From positions 617,501 to 637,500 of the forward strand of contig WPIO01000108.1 of NCBI GenBank assembly GCA_009760855.2: a stretch of DNA of 20,000 bases, in the 5' to 3' direction. The position numbers and the translations under genes are program-made. Of this stretch, positions 1-9,339 are shown piece by piece (within the stretch, counting starts at the first letter, position 1; each line of letters starts with the position of its first letter). The notes beneath the pieces are model-generated. The model saw nothing but the letters and a program-made list of their open reading frames with translations, was not told the DNA's origin and did not search any database. Source of the DNA: Cristatella mucedo. Its lineage: Eukaryota; Bryozoa; Phylactolaemata; Cristatellidae.

Positions 1-162
1 CACAGAGAGAGACAGAGATAGACAGAGAGAGACAGAGAGAGGCAGAGAGAGGCAGAGAGACAGACAGAGAGACAGAGAGAGACAGAGAGATAGACAGAGA
101 GATAGACAGAGAGAAGAGAGAGAGACATAGACAGAGAGCTAGAGAGAGAAAGAGAGAGAGAG
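1..162. repeat. (CAGAGA)/(GA)n purine microsatellite
   Basis: Imperfect GA tract with periodic C or T (cagaga, tagaca units). It runs off the left edge. It lies in the intron following the 440-218 exon, so the Atos transcript would read it as a CT-rich polypyrimidine stretch. Confidence 0.95.
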
Positions 163-217
163 CGCCTGCGCCTGCTGCTGCTGCACCTAGAACCCGAGTG
201 GGGCCAGCGAGCATCAC

Positions 218-440
218 CTCGAAGTTGCCAAGCAACGCCGACGAGGGCGTGCAGCCTGCCGCTGGCAGCGTCGTGGTGGCGGCCAATGCTGCTGAGGGCA
301 AAGTCGGTGACAAGGAGAGTGAGGCAGCTGCTGCCGGCGCGCTGGTGCTGAGGCTGCTGCTCGACTCGACACGGCCGGGCTCGTCTGGACGGGCCCGGCT
401 GCCGGCGCAGTGGCTGGCCAGGCTGCCGCACGACATGGCA
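218..440 (-). CDS. atos: Atos-type exon ending at the LLGNFE motif
   Basis: 223 nt, read on the minus strand: one base completing a codon, then 74 codons, ending in phase 0. The acceptor is TTTGTAG at 443-441, after a pyrimidine-rich stretch; the donor is GAG|GTGATG at 217-216. The product is Ser/Ala/Thr-rich (SSSSLSTSAPAAAASLSLSP) and ends SSALLGNFE. In human ATOSA the LSLLGNFEESVLNYRFDP segment immediately precedes DUF4210, so the intron here cuts just before that domain, and the next exon should lie beyond position 1. The first base completes the codon begun by AG at the end of exon 8147-8068 (AG+T, Ser). Two other in-phase AG acceptors slightly downstream (near 425 and 416) could be used instead, so the 5' edge is the weaker one. 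Confidence 0.78.
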
Positions 441-587
441 CTACAAACGATGGATAGATTTAGGGTCACCGTGGCCAGAACGTGCCAGCCGCCAGTGGCA
501 GGCAGCATGCGTGGGCAGCACCCACCCACTCCCAGCCATGCCATATAAGGCTGCGACAATGATCATGTATATAAAAACATACCTGTT

Positions 588-593
<6 letters not shown>

Positions 594-623
<30 letters not shown>
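594..623. repeat. (TG)15 microsatellite
   Basis: Perfect TG dinucleotide run inside the large Atos intron, preceded by a looser TTTGTGTTTG stretch. Confidence 0.97.
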
Positions 624-624
<1 letters not shown>

Positions 625-923
625 CATCCTTAAAACCTGGCAAGGTCTTTAAAAATGGCAGGAGTTCCTTGAAATTGATCGATTGCACATTAGTTATCTA
701 GACGAGCTAAATTGTTATCGTTGCCAAAGCAACCAGTCCATGTGCGGCTGAGGCTGCTTCGAGCCTTGGCAGAATAAAAACTCGGCGTTTGCATGAATAC
801 CGCGAGCCTGCATGCCAGCACAAAAATAGCAGAGACCACTTATTTCTGATGAGCATCTGAGGCATTCGACCCTGAACCACTAGACCAAAGCACAAGGAGT
901 TCGCCAGATGAACTGAAAGGATG
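624..923. other. Intronic sequence, nothing recognised
   Basis: No open frame with protein-like composition and no repeat match was seen. By position it is part of the intron 441-8067. Confidence 0.5.
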
Positions 924-1222
924 AAATTAATTAACTTAATTAATTAATCAAGCAGTTATTTATTAATTATATTTATTATTTAATTAACTTATAAATAAAA
1001 TATTATTAGTACTATTAAAATATAATACATATATATATATATATTTAATAATAAATATATATACGTATTTATGTGCATATTTATTTTTTAATATATAAAA
1101 TACCAATTAATATGAATAAATGGATTAATTAATACAATAATAATAAACAATAAAAATAAATAATAATTTATAAAACTAATATATAAATATACTATTATTA
1201 ATCTAATAATCTATTAATCAAT
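924..1222. repeat. AT-rich low-complexity block
   Basis: About 300 nt with almost no G or C, dominated by ATTAATTA, TATATA and AATAAT words. It contains a short (TA)n near 1029-1044. No coding potential and no clear transposon ends. Confidence 0.85.
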
Positions 1223-3140
1223 GGTGCCTTTCAAGCTGGCGTTTTCAATCACTTGTCCATACAACCAAAAAATAACGAGAGCCATCTAACCTTAAAATGT
1301 ATGTAAACCGGCAGATTCCTCTATTGTATAGCACTTTGAAAACTACTGCAGTGCCCGTGTTTGGAGGAGTTAAGACATTTGCAGTGCTGTGAAAGCAACG
1401 GTGCAATTGCTAGGCAACAGCAGAGCAAATGCCACTCACATTTCCTCCGGCCTCGCCATATATATCCGGCCTGCCAATCGGCATGCCTAGGACCACCTAG
1501 TGTACTGACTGTATGCAGGGCCAAATGTGGGCTGTGCACCAAGAGGGACTCACAACTGGCGAGTCCCTCGCAACTGGCGAGACTAGGGCACTAGGTAGAA
1601 CCTGAAGATGACTCCAAAGAAGATGCCTGCGACTGGTATCGTGGAAAACCAAAGCTCCCACGTGCTACCACGTACCACCACTACTATGCTCACCAGGAGC
1701 TTAAGGCATCAGCTGCTTAAGGCGTCGTCTCATCCCTGCAACGGTTCGTGTTCACGGCCTGGGAAGCTAGTTGATACGGACAAACGTAATATTATTATTT
1801 TATTGATACGTATTACGTTAGCCGTATTACGTCGCTTCACATCGGCTAGATGCACGCAGAGAAAAAGGTGCAACTTGTGGCCAGCAAGTTCAAAGTGGGT
1901 TCAAGTTCAAAGTTCAAAGCCGAAGCGGCTGGAAGACTAGATCGCACTCAAATGAAGTGATGAATGAGTGTAAATTTGCCATTTTCTGGTAATTGCAAAT
2001 GTAAATGCAATCGTTGCTCGCCGTTGCTTCAATGAAAGAGCCAGTGATAATTGCCGCCAGGGTGAATATTGGCAACAACAAATGGGTCTGGGGCTGCTCC
2101 TTTCGCGGATACCTGGAATCGTGACGAAAGGCGCTAATTTAGAAGTACTTCGAAGCGTGGCAGCACCCAGAGCAATCAGTCTTACTGTGAAGATGATTTC
2201 ATTTCTAAACCAGACAAAAAGAGCGAAAGCATCCAGTTGAGCATGTCCAATATTTCCCCCACAACATTCTTGAATTTAATTGAGGAGGAATGGGAAATGT
2301 CAAGAAAATACTTACAAGTGTGTCCGACAATCGAATATTTGTTTAGGTTACCTTTCAAATGAAAAGTATATCGAAAATAGATGGAAATTCTGGACGACTT
2401 ACATGTAGAAGAAAAAATGATTTAGCCCGGATGTCGACTGAAAATAACATATCTACAAGTGGCCAATTTATCGATCACTGCATCGTATGCGATTTGTATC
2501 CCAGCTTGTTGAAACATGGTAGATCGAGACGCATGCTGTGGTGGTTTCTTGTGATCTTTCCACAGCTTCATTTTCAGTGTAGCTTGATGCCTTGTGCTAT
2601 CAAACCATAACTCGGCTAATACTTCATGTGTCAGAAGGAAATTTACAATGCGAGTTCAGCTCTGCTTGTACGACATGAGTCGTGATAATTTCTTATTTTG
2701 GTTGAATAACCTATGCTGTACACGTCGTCAAACGTCCGTGAGCTTAATTTTCTGCCACCGTGGACTTAAGGGCCATTGTGCAAGCGTCGATTATGTCAAA
2801 CCGCCTAGTCAATCTTCGCATCTGTATCCCATTGAGAGTCTTCAGGCTGATGTGAAAATAAGGCTCAGAACTCTCAGGTCAAGAGCAGGTCTCAGGTCAG
2901 GTCAGCTCACGTCTCGAGTCACTTTTCGCAAGTTTACGTCACGTGTAAAGAGCGATACGGCTGGATGTTTGCTGTTTGCTTAGATTGTGCTCAATGCACG
3001 AGCGGCTCAGAGAGATTGCTGCTCAGACAGACTGCTGCTCAGACAGATTGTCGTGGAGGAACAGCTTCGTCTTCTATCAATCAAATTGATTCAAATTCGG
3101 GCGAATCGATAAACTTGCACAAATTACTCACGATCACTTG
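1223..3140. other. Intronic sequence without a recognised gene
   Basis: I read both strands. Short open frames exist (for example plus 1608-1940, 2359-2610 and 2594-2983), but their translations show no family motif and look random. Small local repeats are present: GTTCAA words near 1888-1920, AGGTC words near 2875-2925, and GCTCAGACAGA words near 3004-3050. The stretch could include decayed transposon sequence that I cannot name. Confidence 0.45.
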
Positions 3141-3265
3141 TACACATCACTCACGATTCAATCGCGTTTCCCTTTGCAGCAAATGTAAAGCACCTAGGAA
3201 GAGATTGAGTTCTCTGAGGGCGCTTTATCAAGTGCATTATTGTTATTATTATTATTATTATTATT
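3141..3265 (+). mobile_element. LINE 3' end, severely 5'-truncated (CR1/L2 type)
   Basis: This matches the last ~100 nt of the two longer LINE copies (7735-7840 and 19670-19780): the TTTCCCTTTGCAGCAAATG block, then the AAGCACCT...AGAGATT.AGTTCTCT...GGGCGCT double stem, then an (ATT)n tail ending at 3265. Only the 3'UTR end is kept, as expected from aborted target-primed reverse transcription. It differs from the young copies at scattered bases, so it looks somewhat older. Confidence 0.85.
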
Positions 3266-3393
3266 CCAAAGACTTTGCTTCGCATGGCACGTAAGCTTAT
3301 TTCATAGACTTTGCTCAATTACTGCTTGTTTCGGTAAAGTTTTTTTTTTACAAAAGAATTTGAACTATTTGGGTCGGGATGAGAGGGAGGAGG

Positions 3394-3700
3394 GCCGTGT
3401 TATGCAGCCTTGCCGACACTCGTCCTCTCATCGAGCTCGATCTCGGGCTGATGACGGGCTGATGCTGATGCTGAGCAGCAGCCGCCGGCCGACGGAGCCG
3501 CTGGAGGCGAGCGAGAGGCGTGCACGCCTGCACATGTCTACGAGCTGCTAAGCGGCGAGCGGCCCGACAGCGACGCGGCGGCGATGCAGCCAGCAAGTGC
3601 ATGACGGCTCCGCTGCAGCGCAGACAAACTCCCTGCGGGCGACTCACAGCAGCAGTCGAAAAAGAGAGGAGTGCGGGGGGGGGGCTAAAAGGTCAGTGGA
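3394..3700. other. GC/CpG-rich island in the large intron
   Basis: The block is clearly richer in GC and CpG than the surrounding intron and carries GCTGATGCTGATG and CGGCGG words and a 10-nt G run near 3676. Open frames exist on both strands (minus 3348-3647, plus 3240-3551 and 3597-3791), none with a recognised motif. It could be an internal promoter, an alternative exon or decayed exon-like DNA. The phase match between the flanking Atos exons does not need an exon here. Confidence 0.4.
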
Positions 3701-3890
3701 CAAGAGTCGCTCAAGCGCTACGATACTAGAGGGAGGCTATGGCGATTTTCTGTCCATTTTCAGGACACCGTCTGTCCGAAGACAAACATAAGTTTCAAAA
3801 GAAGGTCAATCAAATCAATTTAAAAGGAATGTGCAATATCGAGAGATTGTAAAACTGTGGCCGCTGACTGTGAACTGAGGACTGCTAATG

Positions 3891-4130
3891 AAATAATAAT
3901 AAAAATAATAATAAAAATACATTTGTATAGTGCCCTCAGAAAACTCAATCTCATTCTAGGCCCTTTACATTTGCTGCAAAGGAACCATGGTTGAATGGCT
4001 AATTGTAGCATGCTCAATGACAGCAAGCACAACAGGTTAGGTGCCATGCTCAGGGTCAGCATACAAATATGGTTAGTGGCAGCATGAAGTGTCAGCACAC
4101 GTAAGCACATGAAGGACGAATCACGTGAAC
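3891..4130 (-). mobile_element. Inverted LINE 3' end, truncated
   Basis: On the minus strand this matches the LINE 3'UTR from about 7595 to its end: GATTCGTC-TTCA, GTGCTGACAC, CATGCTGCCACTAACCA, TTTGCAGCAAATGTAAAG, then the stem region and an AT-rich (ATT/ATTTTT)n tail, which shows on the plus strand as AATAATAATAAAAATAA. It lies in opposite orientation to the copy at 3141-3265. The minus-strand open frame 3820-4257 is this 3'UTR read by chance. Confidence 0.8.
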
Positions 4131-4784
4131 ACACCAATAAGGCAGCAATGAGCCGGGACTTACGATCAACGAGATTTATATGTGAGACCAGTTTGTGCGG
4201 GTGTATACCATGTATGCCAATACCCAAGTTTTGAGTTAGTGTTAGTAGGTGAGCCATAGCTCATCATAAGTAACGCTCACTATAGGTGAGTGTTAGTTGC
4301 TACAAGCTTGTAAACGAGTCTGCTGGAAGCTGCATGCCCTACCAACTATGATCTACAGGCTACTACAACGTAAACGTTACCGACCGGGGTCACCTCATCT
4401 CTTGATTGTATGCCATTCAAAAAGAAGCTAAAAACATACCTGCTACAAGCAGCTTTTTTTCTGTCCGAGAGAACTATCATTTTATGTGGTTGTGCGTTAT
4501 ACAGCTGTGCAAGTCGTGACGAAGAGCACGGGCAACATGCTCATGTATAGGGCCCCAATGGACCTGTCTTTTTCTTGTATACTTTGCTTACCGTGCATGA
4601 TTGAGTGGGGTGTTACTAAAGAGGGTCCTACTAACTAGCAGCCGTGAATCTTTAGGTGTGCTTCCACATGCATGTCTTAGCATGAAATTGGATGCTTTTG
4701 CATGCTTTCCTTAGGAGAGTACAATGCTTTTCATTAGCAACTGATCATTATTGATCATGTAGAGAGCAAAGTGAAGTAAAGTTA
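4131..4784. other. Intronic sequence with a possible LINE C-terminus relic near 4390-4450
   Basis: Most of the stretch is unrecognised. At about 4405-4450 one plus frame reads PFKKKLKTYLLQAAF, which resembles the FKRNLKTHLFRTAF-like C-terminus of CR1/L2 reverse transcriptase ORFs. It may therefore be the 3' end of a different, older LINE lineage. No poly-A or microsatellite tail was identified with confidence. Confidence 0.35.
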
Positions 4785-5652
4785 AAGGTTATAGGATTCA
4801 ACAGGCTCATTTATTTACCTCTGGTAATAAGCGACCTTATTTCTGAAAATGGTATCGACCTGCTCGCCCTAACTGAAACCTGGCTGAAATCGATAAACTG
4901 CCCGACAATTAAAGACTACTCCATCCGGATTCTCGTTCTTTCACACCCCTAGATCAATCACAAATGGAGGTGGAGTTGCTATTATCGTGCGCTCGAAATT
5001 CAACTTCAAGCCATTTGCAGTACCCTCGATGCAGTCTTTTGAATCAATTGTCCTGGTCTCACCCGAAAACAAGCTACCGATTGTGGCAGTAGTCTATCAC
5101 CCACCAGGTACCAAATCCTCCTTTATCTCAGATTTCTCCGATCTCATTTCGATTCTGTGTGCAAGAAATCGATCCTTCCTCATTATGGGTAATTTCAACG
5201 TTCACTTTGATAACTTATCTGATGCTTTCAGCACCGAATTTCGTGCATTGACTGACTCATTGTCTCTTGTGGCTCATGTGCATGGCTCTATCCACATCAA
5301 AGGTCACACACTCGACCAGATTTTCTCATACAACTGCACTTTGTCATCACCAATTATTACCAAATCCTGCTTATCTGACCACATGCAGATCTCATTCAAT
5401 CTACAGTGTGTGCCCACATTCTCCTCTAAAATAACCTGTGAATCGCGAAACCTCAAGACCCTTGACATCGATGCTGTCCGTGCGAGAATATCTGCTTCGC
5501 CTCTGCTGCTCAGTCCTCCCTCCGATCTGTCATCATTGGTAGATAGCTACAACACGACACTAGCTGACACGCTCGACGAGTTTGCACCTCTTACAAATCG
5601 CACTGTGCGCCCCGCCCAGACGGCCTATGGTTTACCACAGACATTAAACTAG
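4785..5652 (+). pseudogene. LINE copy 1 endonuclease region (APE-like), broken
   Basis: One frame reads LISENGIDLLALTETWLKS from about 4827, the N-terminal endonuclease signature with the catalytic Glu in TETW. After a frame change near 4950, the open frame 4987-5652 continues with VVYHPPG, MGNFNVHFD, HIKGHTLDQIFS and a C-terminal SDHMQISF containing the catalytic His. The usual family motif is GDFN; here the Asp is Asn, which would be expected to weaken phosphodiester cleavage. The frame ends at TAG after TVRPAQTAYGLPQ, where the family normally runs on as PWFT-D-IK. That continuation exists in another frame (WFTTDIKLA), so a frameshift separates EN from RT. The role in an intact element is to nick target DNA for target-primed reverse transcription. 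Confidence 0.85.
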
Positions 5653-5801
5653 CAAGGTCTACTAAACGAAAGCTTGAAAAAGCATACAAAAGATCCGGAC
5701 TAACTGTCCATCGACAGGCATATGAAGACTACTGTAAGTCGTACCAATCGATCCTAGCAAAGGCCAAGTCTAGCTTCTATAGAAAAATTGTTGAATCATA
5801 G

Positions 5802-7562
5802 ATGCACAATCCAAAAATGCTGATGTCGACAATAAACCATCTCCTCAACCGTTCCCAGATTAGCTCCTTACCTGATGACCCTTGTGATGATCTAGCCGAT
5901 CGCTTCTCTCGATTCTTTGTGCAGAAGATAGACAAGATCAGGGAGTCCATCCCTGCGATGACAACCTCCCCACTAGAATGCTGTTCCTCGGTTCCTGGCT
6001 GCACCTCAATGTCTGCATTTAAGCAGTTCACTAGTGATCTAGTCCTAAAGTTCGTATCGCAATCAAAGAAGACAACATGTCCTCTGGACCCTATTCCAAC
6101 TGTCCTGCTCCTACGTTGCATTGATCTGCTGCTGCCATGCATAACTAACATCATTAATATGTCATTAGCCTCAGGTCATGTCCCAGCACCTTTCAAAAAA
6201 GCTGTAGTCAGGCCTCTTCTCAAGAAAGCAACACTGGACCAAGAGAACTTGAGCAACTACCACCCAGTCACCCCTCTACCATTCCTATCAAAGACACTCG
6301 AACGGGTCGTGGCAGACCAGCTGAACTCATATATCGAAACCTCACACCTTGCTACTAAGTTCCAGTCTGGCTTTAGAGCTAATCACTCCACAGAGTCAGC
6401 ATTGCTTCGGGTATACAACGACCTACTTAGGAATGCAGACATGGGTAGAGTGTCTCTACTTGTTTTGCTTGATCTATCGGCAGCTTTTGACACCATCGAT
6501 CACAAAGTTCTCCTAGAGCGCCTCTCATCTCGCCTGGGCATCACTGGCACTGCTCTGCAGTGGTTCAGGTCCCATCTCAGTGGGAGACTCTAGAGTATTG
6601 AAGTGAATGGACAAAGATCCTGTGAAGTACCTCTGAAATATGGAGTACCTCAGGGCTCCGTGCTAGGTCTGGTTCTTTTCACAGTTTATACTCTGCCTCT
6701 TGCTGATGTGATTGCCAAGCACAATCTAGGCTTTCACTTCTATGCGGATGACACTCAGTTGTACCTTTGCTTTGATCCCTCCCAGCCTTCGAGCACCTCA
6801 AATTCTCTAAACTCACTTGCTGCATGCATTGATGACATCCGCACATGGATGGCAGCAAATTTTCTAAAACTAAACGATGACAAAACTAACTTACTAGTTA
6901 TGGGCAAACCCAGTGTGATTCACGAAATGGAAAGGCTGTCTCTCAAAATTGGCTCTGCCAGCATATCTCCTGTCGAATCAGCTCGAAATCTAGGTGTCAT
7001 ATTCCAAAGCGACCTCTCGTTAGACGACCATATCAGCTCCACAGTCAAATCTGCCTATTTTCAGCTTCATAACATTGCTAAAATTCGGGCTTATTTAGAT
7101 AAGGATACCACGTCTAAGTTGGTCCAAGCATTCGTGACATCTCGTCTTGACTTCTGCAACTCACTGCTCACTGGCCTACTAGCATGTGCGATCAGGCGAT
7201 TGCACCTGGTGCAAAACTCTGCAGCTAGGCTTGTCTGTCGTGAGCGTCACAGTTGCCATGCTACTCCATTTCTCGCCGACCTGCACTGGCTACCAGTCAA
7301 GCAACGGATTGACTTCAAGGTTTTGTCGCTCACTTTTAGGTCCCTTCATTCTATGGCTCCAGCCTATCTCTCCGACATACTCCCCCATCAGGCCAAGCAT
7401 CGTACCACCCGCTTTTCGGAATCCAACAGTCTACAAATACCTTGTACAAACCTTAAATCCTTTGGAGACCGTGCATTTAGTTCGTTTTCTCCCAAAGCCT
7501 GGAACTCCCTCCCGACCTGCGTCAGAACATCCCCTGACCTGACCACATTAAAAGGAACTTAA
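5802..7562 (+). pseudogene. LINE copy 1 reverse transcriptase, interrupted by stops
   Basis: RT-bearing frame in two pieces, 5802-6593 and 6603-7562, split by an in-frame TAG at 6591-6593 where copy 2 has CAG. A further TAG at 5799-5801 precedes it. Motifs in order: NYHPVTPLPFLSKTLERV (RT2), FQSGFRANHSTESALL, LDLSAAFDTIDHKVLL (motif A, two Asp), YGVPQGSVLGLVLF (motif B), FYADDTQLYL (motif C, catalytic Asp pair), then the C-terminal thumb-like block with SRLDFCNSLLTGL, VQNSAARLV, LHWLPVKQRIDFK and KAWNSLP. This is characteristic of CR1/L2 LINEs. A frameshift near the end (TTLKGT then stop) removes the expected FKRNLKTHLFRTAF-like tail, which is present in another frame. Not functional as it stands. 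Confidence 0.92.
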
Positions 7563-7813
7563 AAACACCTATTTAGGACAGCATTTAGTGGGTCCCTGTG
7601 ATTCGTCGTTCACGTGCTTATGCATGCTGACACTGTGCATGCTGCCACTAACCACATTTGCATGCTGACCCTGTGCATGTCACCCCTAACCATGTTATTC
7701 ATTTTTTTTGTTTTTCAAGCATGATTTTACTTACCATTCAATTGCATTTCCCTTTGCAGCAAATGTAAAGCACCTAGAAAGAGATTAAGTTCTCTGAGGG
7801 CGGTTTATTAAGT
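7563..7813 (+). other. LINE copy 1 3'UTR with conserved tail stem-loops
   Basis: It contains GTGCATGCTGCCACTAACCA repeats of a CATGCTGAC word and then the tail AAGCACCT-agaa-AGAGA-ttaagt-TCTCT-gag-GGCGG. In the better-preserved copies the outer arms AGCGCC/GGCGCT and the inner arms AGAGA/TCTCT can pair, giving a two-step hairpin next to the (ATT)n tail. In CR1/L2-type LINEs the 3' hairpin is recognised by the encoded RT to start reverse transcription; that role is inferred here. Confidence 0.75.
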
Positions 7814-7840
7814 ACATTATTATTGTTATTATTATTATTA

Positions 7841-8067
7841 GCAAAAGAGCCTTAACAGCTACCACCGTCGCAGTGGGCAATAAAGGATCGCCTGCTGAAA
7901 GACTCTAATCCACGACGTCTTCGGGTCTTCGAATAGCAGAACCTTATCCTTGGCTAAAACCCGGGTCATCGCCGTTCGATTTGTGGAGCGACCTTGTCCA
8001 TCATGCGACCCTCACATTGTAACAGCACACGGAGCAATTGAGAATCGCAAACAGGCAGACGACTTAC
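7841..8067. other. Intron between LINE copy 1 and exon 8147-8068
   Basis: Nothing further recognised. It includes the donor-side intron start GTAAGT at 8067-8062, which gives a clean boundary for the neighbouring exon. Confidence 0.5.
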
Positions 8068-8147
8068 CTCTTGATGGCCTTCGGCCCGCCGGCGGCAAGC
8101 TCAGCATCGAAGTGAAAGCTTCGGCGATCCAGTTTCTTTACGGGGGC
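8068..8147 (-). CDS. atos: Atos-type short exon with SSP-downstream FHFDA block
   Basis: 80 nt: 26 codons plus two bases. Acceptor: pyrimidine tract TTCTTTCTGTCACCACAG at 8148. Donor: AAGAG|GTAAGT at 8067, the best donor consensus in the window. Translation is APVKKLDRRSFHFDAELAAG, ending PKAIK. Only one of the three frames is open. Joined to the previous exon it gives FSSQSSP|APVKK...FHFDAELA, which lines up with SSPVPQRK...CFDLDSSL upstream of DUF4210 in human ATOSA (recalled). The preceding intron is 853 nt of mainly CT repeat on the sense strand; the following intron is 7.6 kb and contains LINE copy 1. Phase 0 in, phase 2 out. Confidence 0.88.
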
Positions 8148-8238
8148 CTGTGGTGACAGAAAGAAGAATTAGCAGCCGCCAAAAGAAGCCGAAAGCTCCT
8201 ACGAATGGAACACTGAAAACAACTAGCACACTTCACCT

Positions 8239-8933
<695 letters not shown>

Positions 8934-9000
8934 TCGTGACAGCTAATATAGAAGGAAAACCAGAGAAAGGGAAAAGGGGCCGAGAAGTGAAAGCTCGTAC

Positions 9001-9093
9001 CGGGCTGGACTGAGAGGAAAATGTCGGCCTGTCGTTCAGCCGCAGCTTGGAGAACGTCGGGAAGCTCTCGCCACTTCGTCTCAGGCGGGTGGC
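9001..9093 (-). CDS. atos: Atos-type 93-nt exon ending at SSQSSP
   Basis: 31 codons, phase 0 at both ends. Acceptor TTTCTTTTCCAG at 9094; donor CCG|GTACGA at 9000. Translation begins ATRLRRSGESFPTFSKLR and ends PTFSSQSSP. Being symmetric (a multiple of three), it could be skipped without changing frame. The SSP at its end continues into APVKK of the next exon, recreating the SSPxPxxK block of the family. Another frame is also open here (HPPETKWRELPDV...), but it does not join the open frame of the next exon, so I preferred phase 0. Confidence 0.83.
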
Positions 9094-9339
9094 CTGGAAA
9101 AGAAAGGCCCGTGGTGCTCGCTCTCAAGCGCACCCCGAGGTGGCGGCACTGAGCGACGTCAGTGAAATCAATGGAGTCACTTCGACGTCACCCTCCGGCT
9201 AGCCCAGCTGCGCACCGGTGCCGACAGGAGTGCCGCACCCGGAAACGCAGCTGCCGGGCAGGCGCTGGCAGAAGGCTAGCAGACGCTGGTTGCACGACAG
9301 GCCTCGGCAGAGGAGGCTGCGCGCCAGCACCTCGCGTAC

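Larger units (their letters stand above)
4785..7840 (+). mobile_element. LINE retrotransposon copy 1 (CR1/L2 superfamily), defective
   Basis: A non-LTR element of about 3.06 kb. It contains an APE-type endonuclease region (from about 4785), a reverse transcriptase with a YADD box, a 3'UTR with a double stem-loop, and an ATT-rich tail ending at 7840. The element inserted in the sense opposite to the host Atos gene. Its 5' end is uncertain: endonuclease similarity starts near 4785 in the middle of that domain, so it is probably 5'-truncated. Breaks include the EN/RT frameshift near 5622, stops at 5799-5801 and 6591-6593, a C-terminal frameshift near 7548 and a private 2-nt loss near 7565. Copy 2 at 17156-19780 is about 98% identical by eye. 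Confidence 0.92.

Noticed and set aside
198-548. Plus-strand 116-codon frame
   Set aside because: Antisense to the Atos LLGNFE exon; Ala-rich translation with no motif.
2359-2983. Plus-strand frames of 83 and 129 codons as host or transposase genes
   Set aside because: No transposase or other motif, no splice context, and random-looking composition.
3820-4257. 145-codon minus-strand open frame
   Set aside because: It overlaps the inverted LINE 3'UTR, which is non-coding in the other copies.
9001-9093. Alternative reading HPPETKWRELPDV of the 93-nt exon
   Set aside because: Open, but it would enter exon 8147-8068 in a frame that hits a stop. The phase-0 reading joins cleanly and recreates SSPAPVKK.
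9199-9339. Downstream extension of the large open frame to its stop
   Set aside because: The donor GAG|GTACGC at 9339 is in phase 0 with the next exon; other GT sites further on are poor or give frames with stops later.
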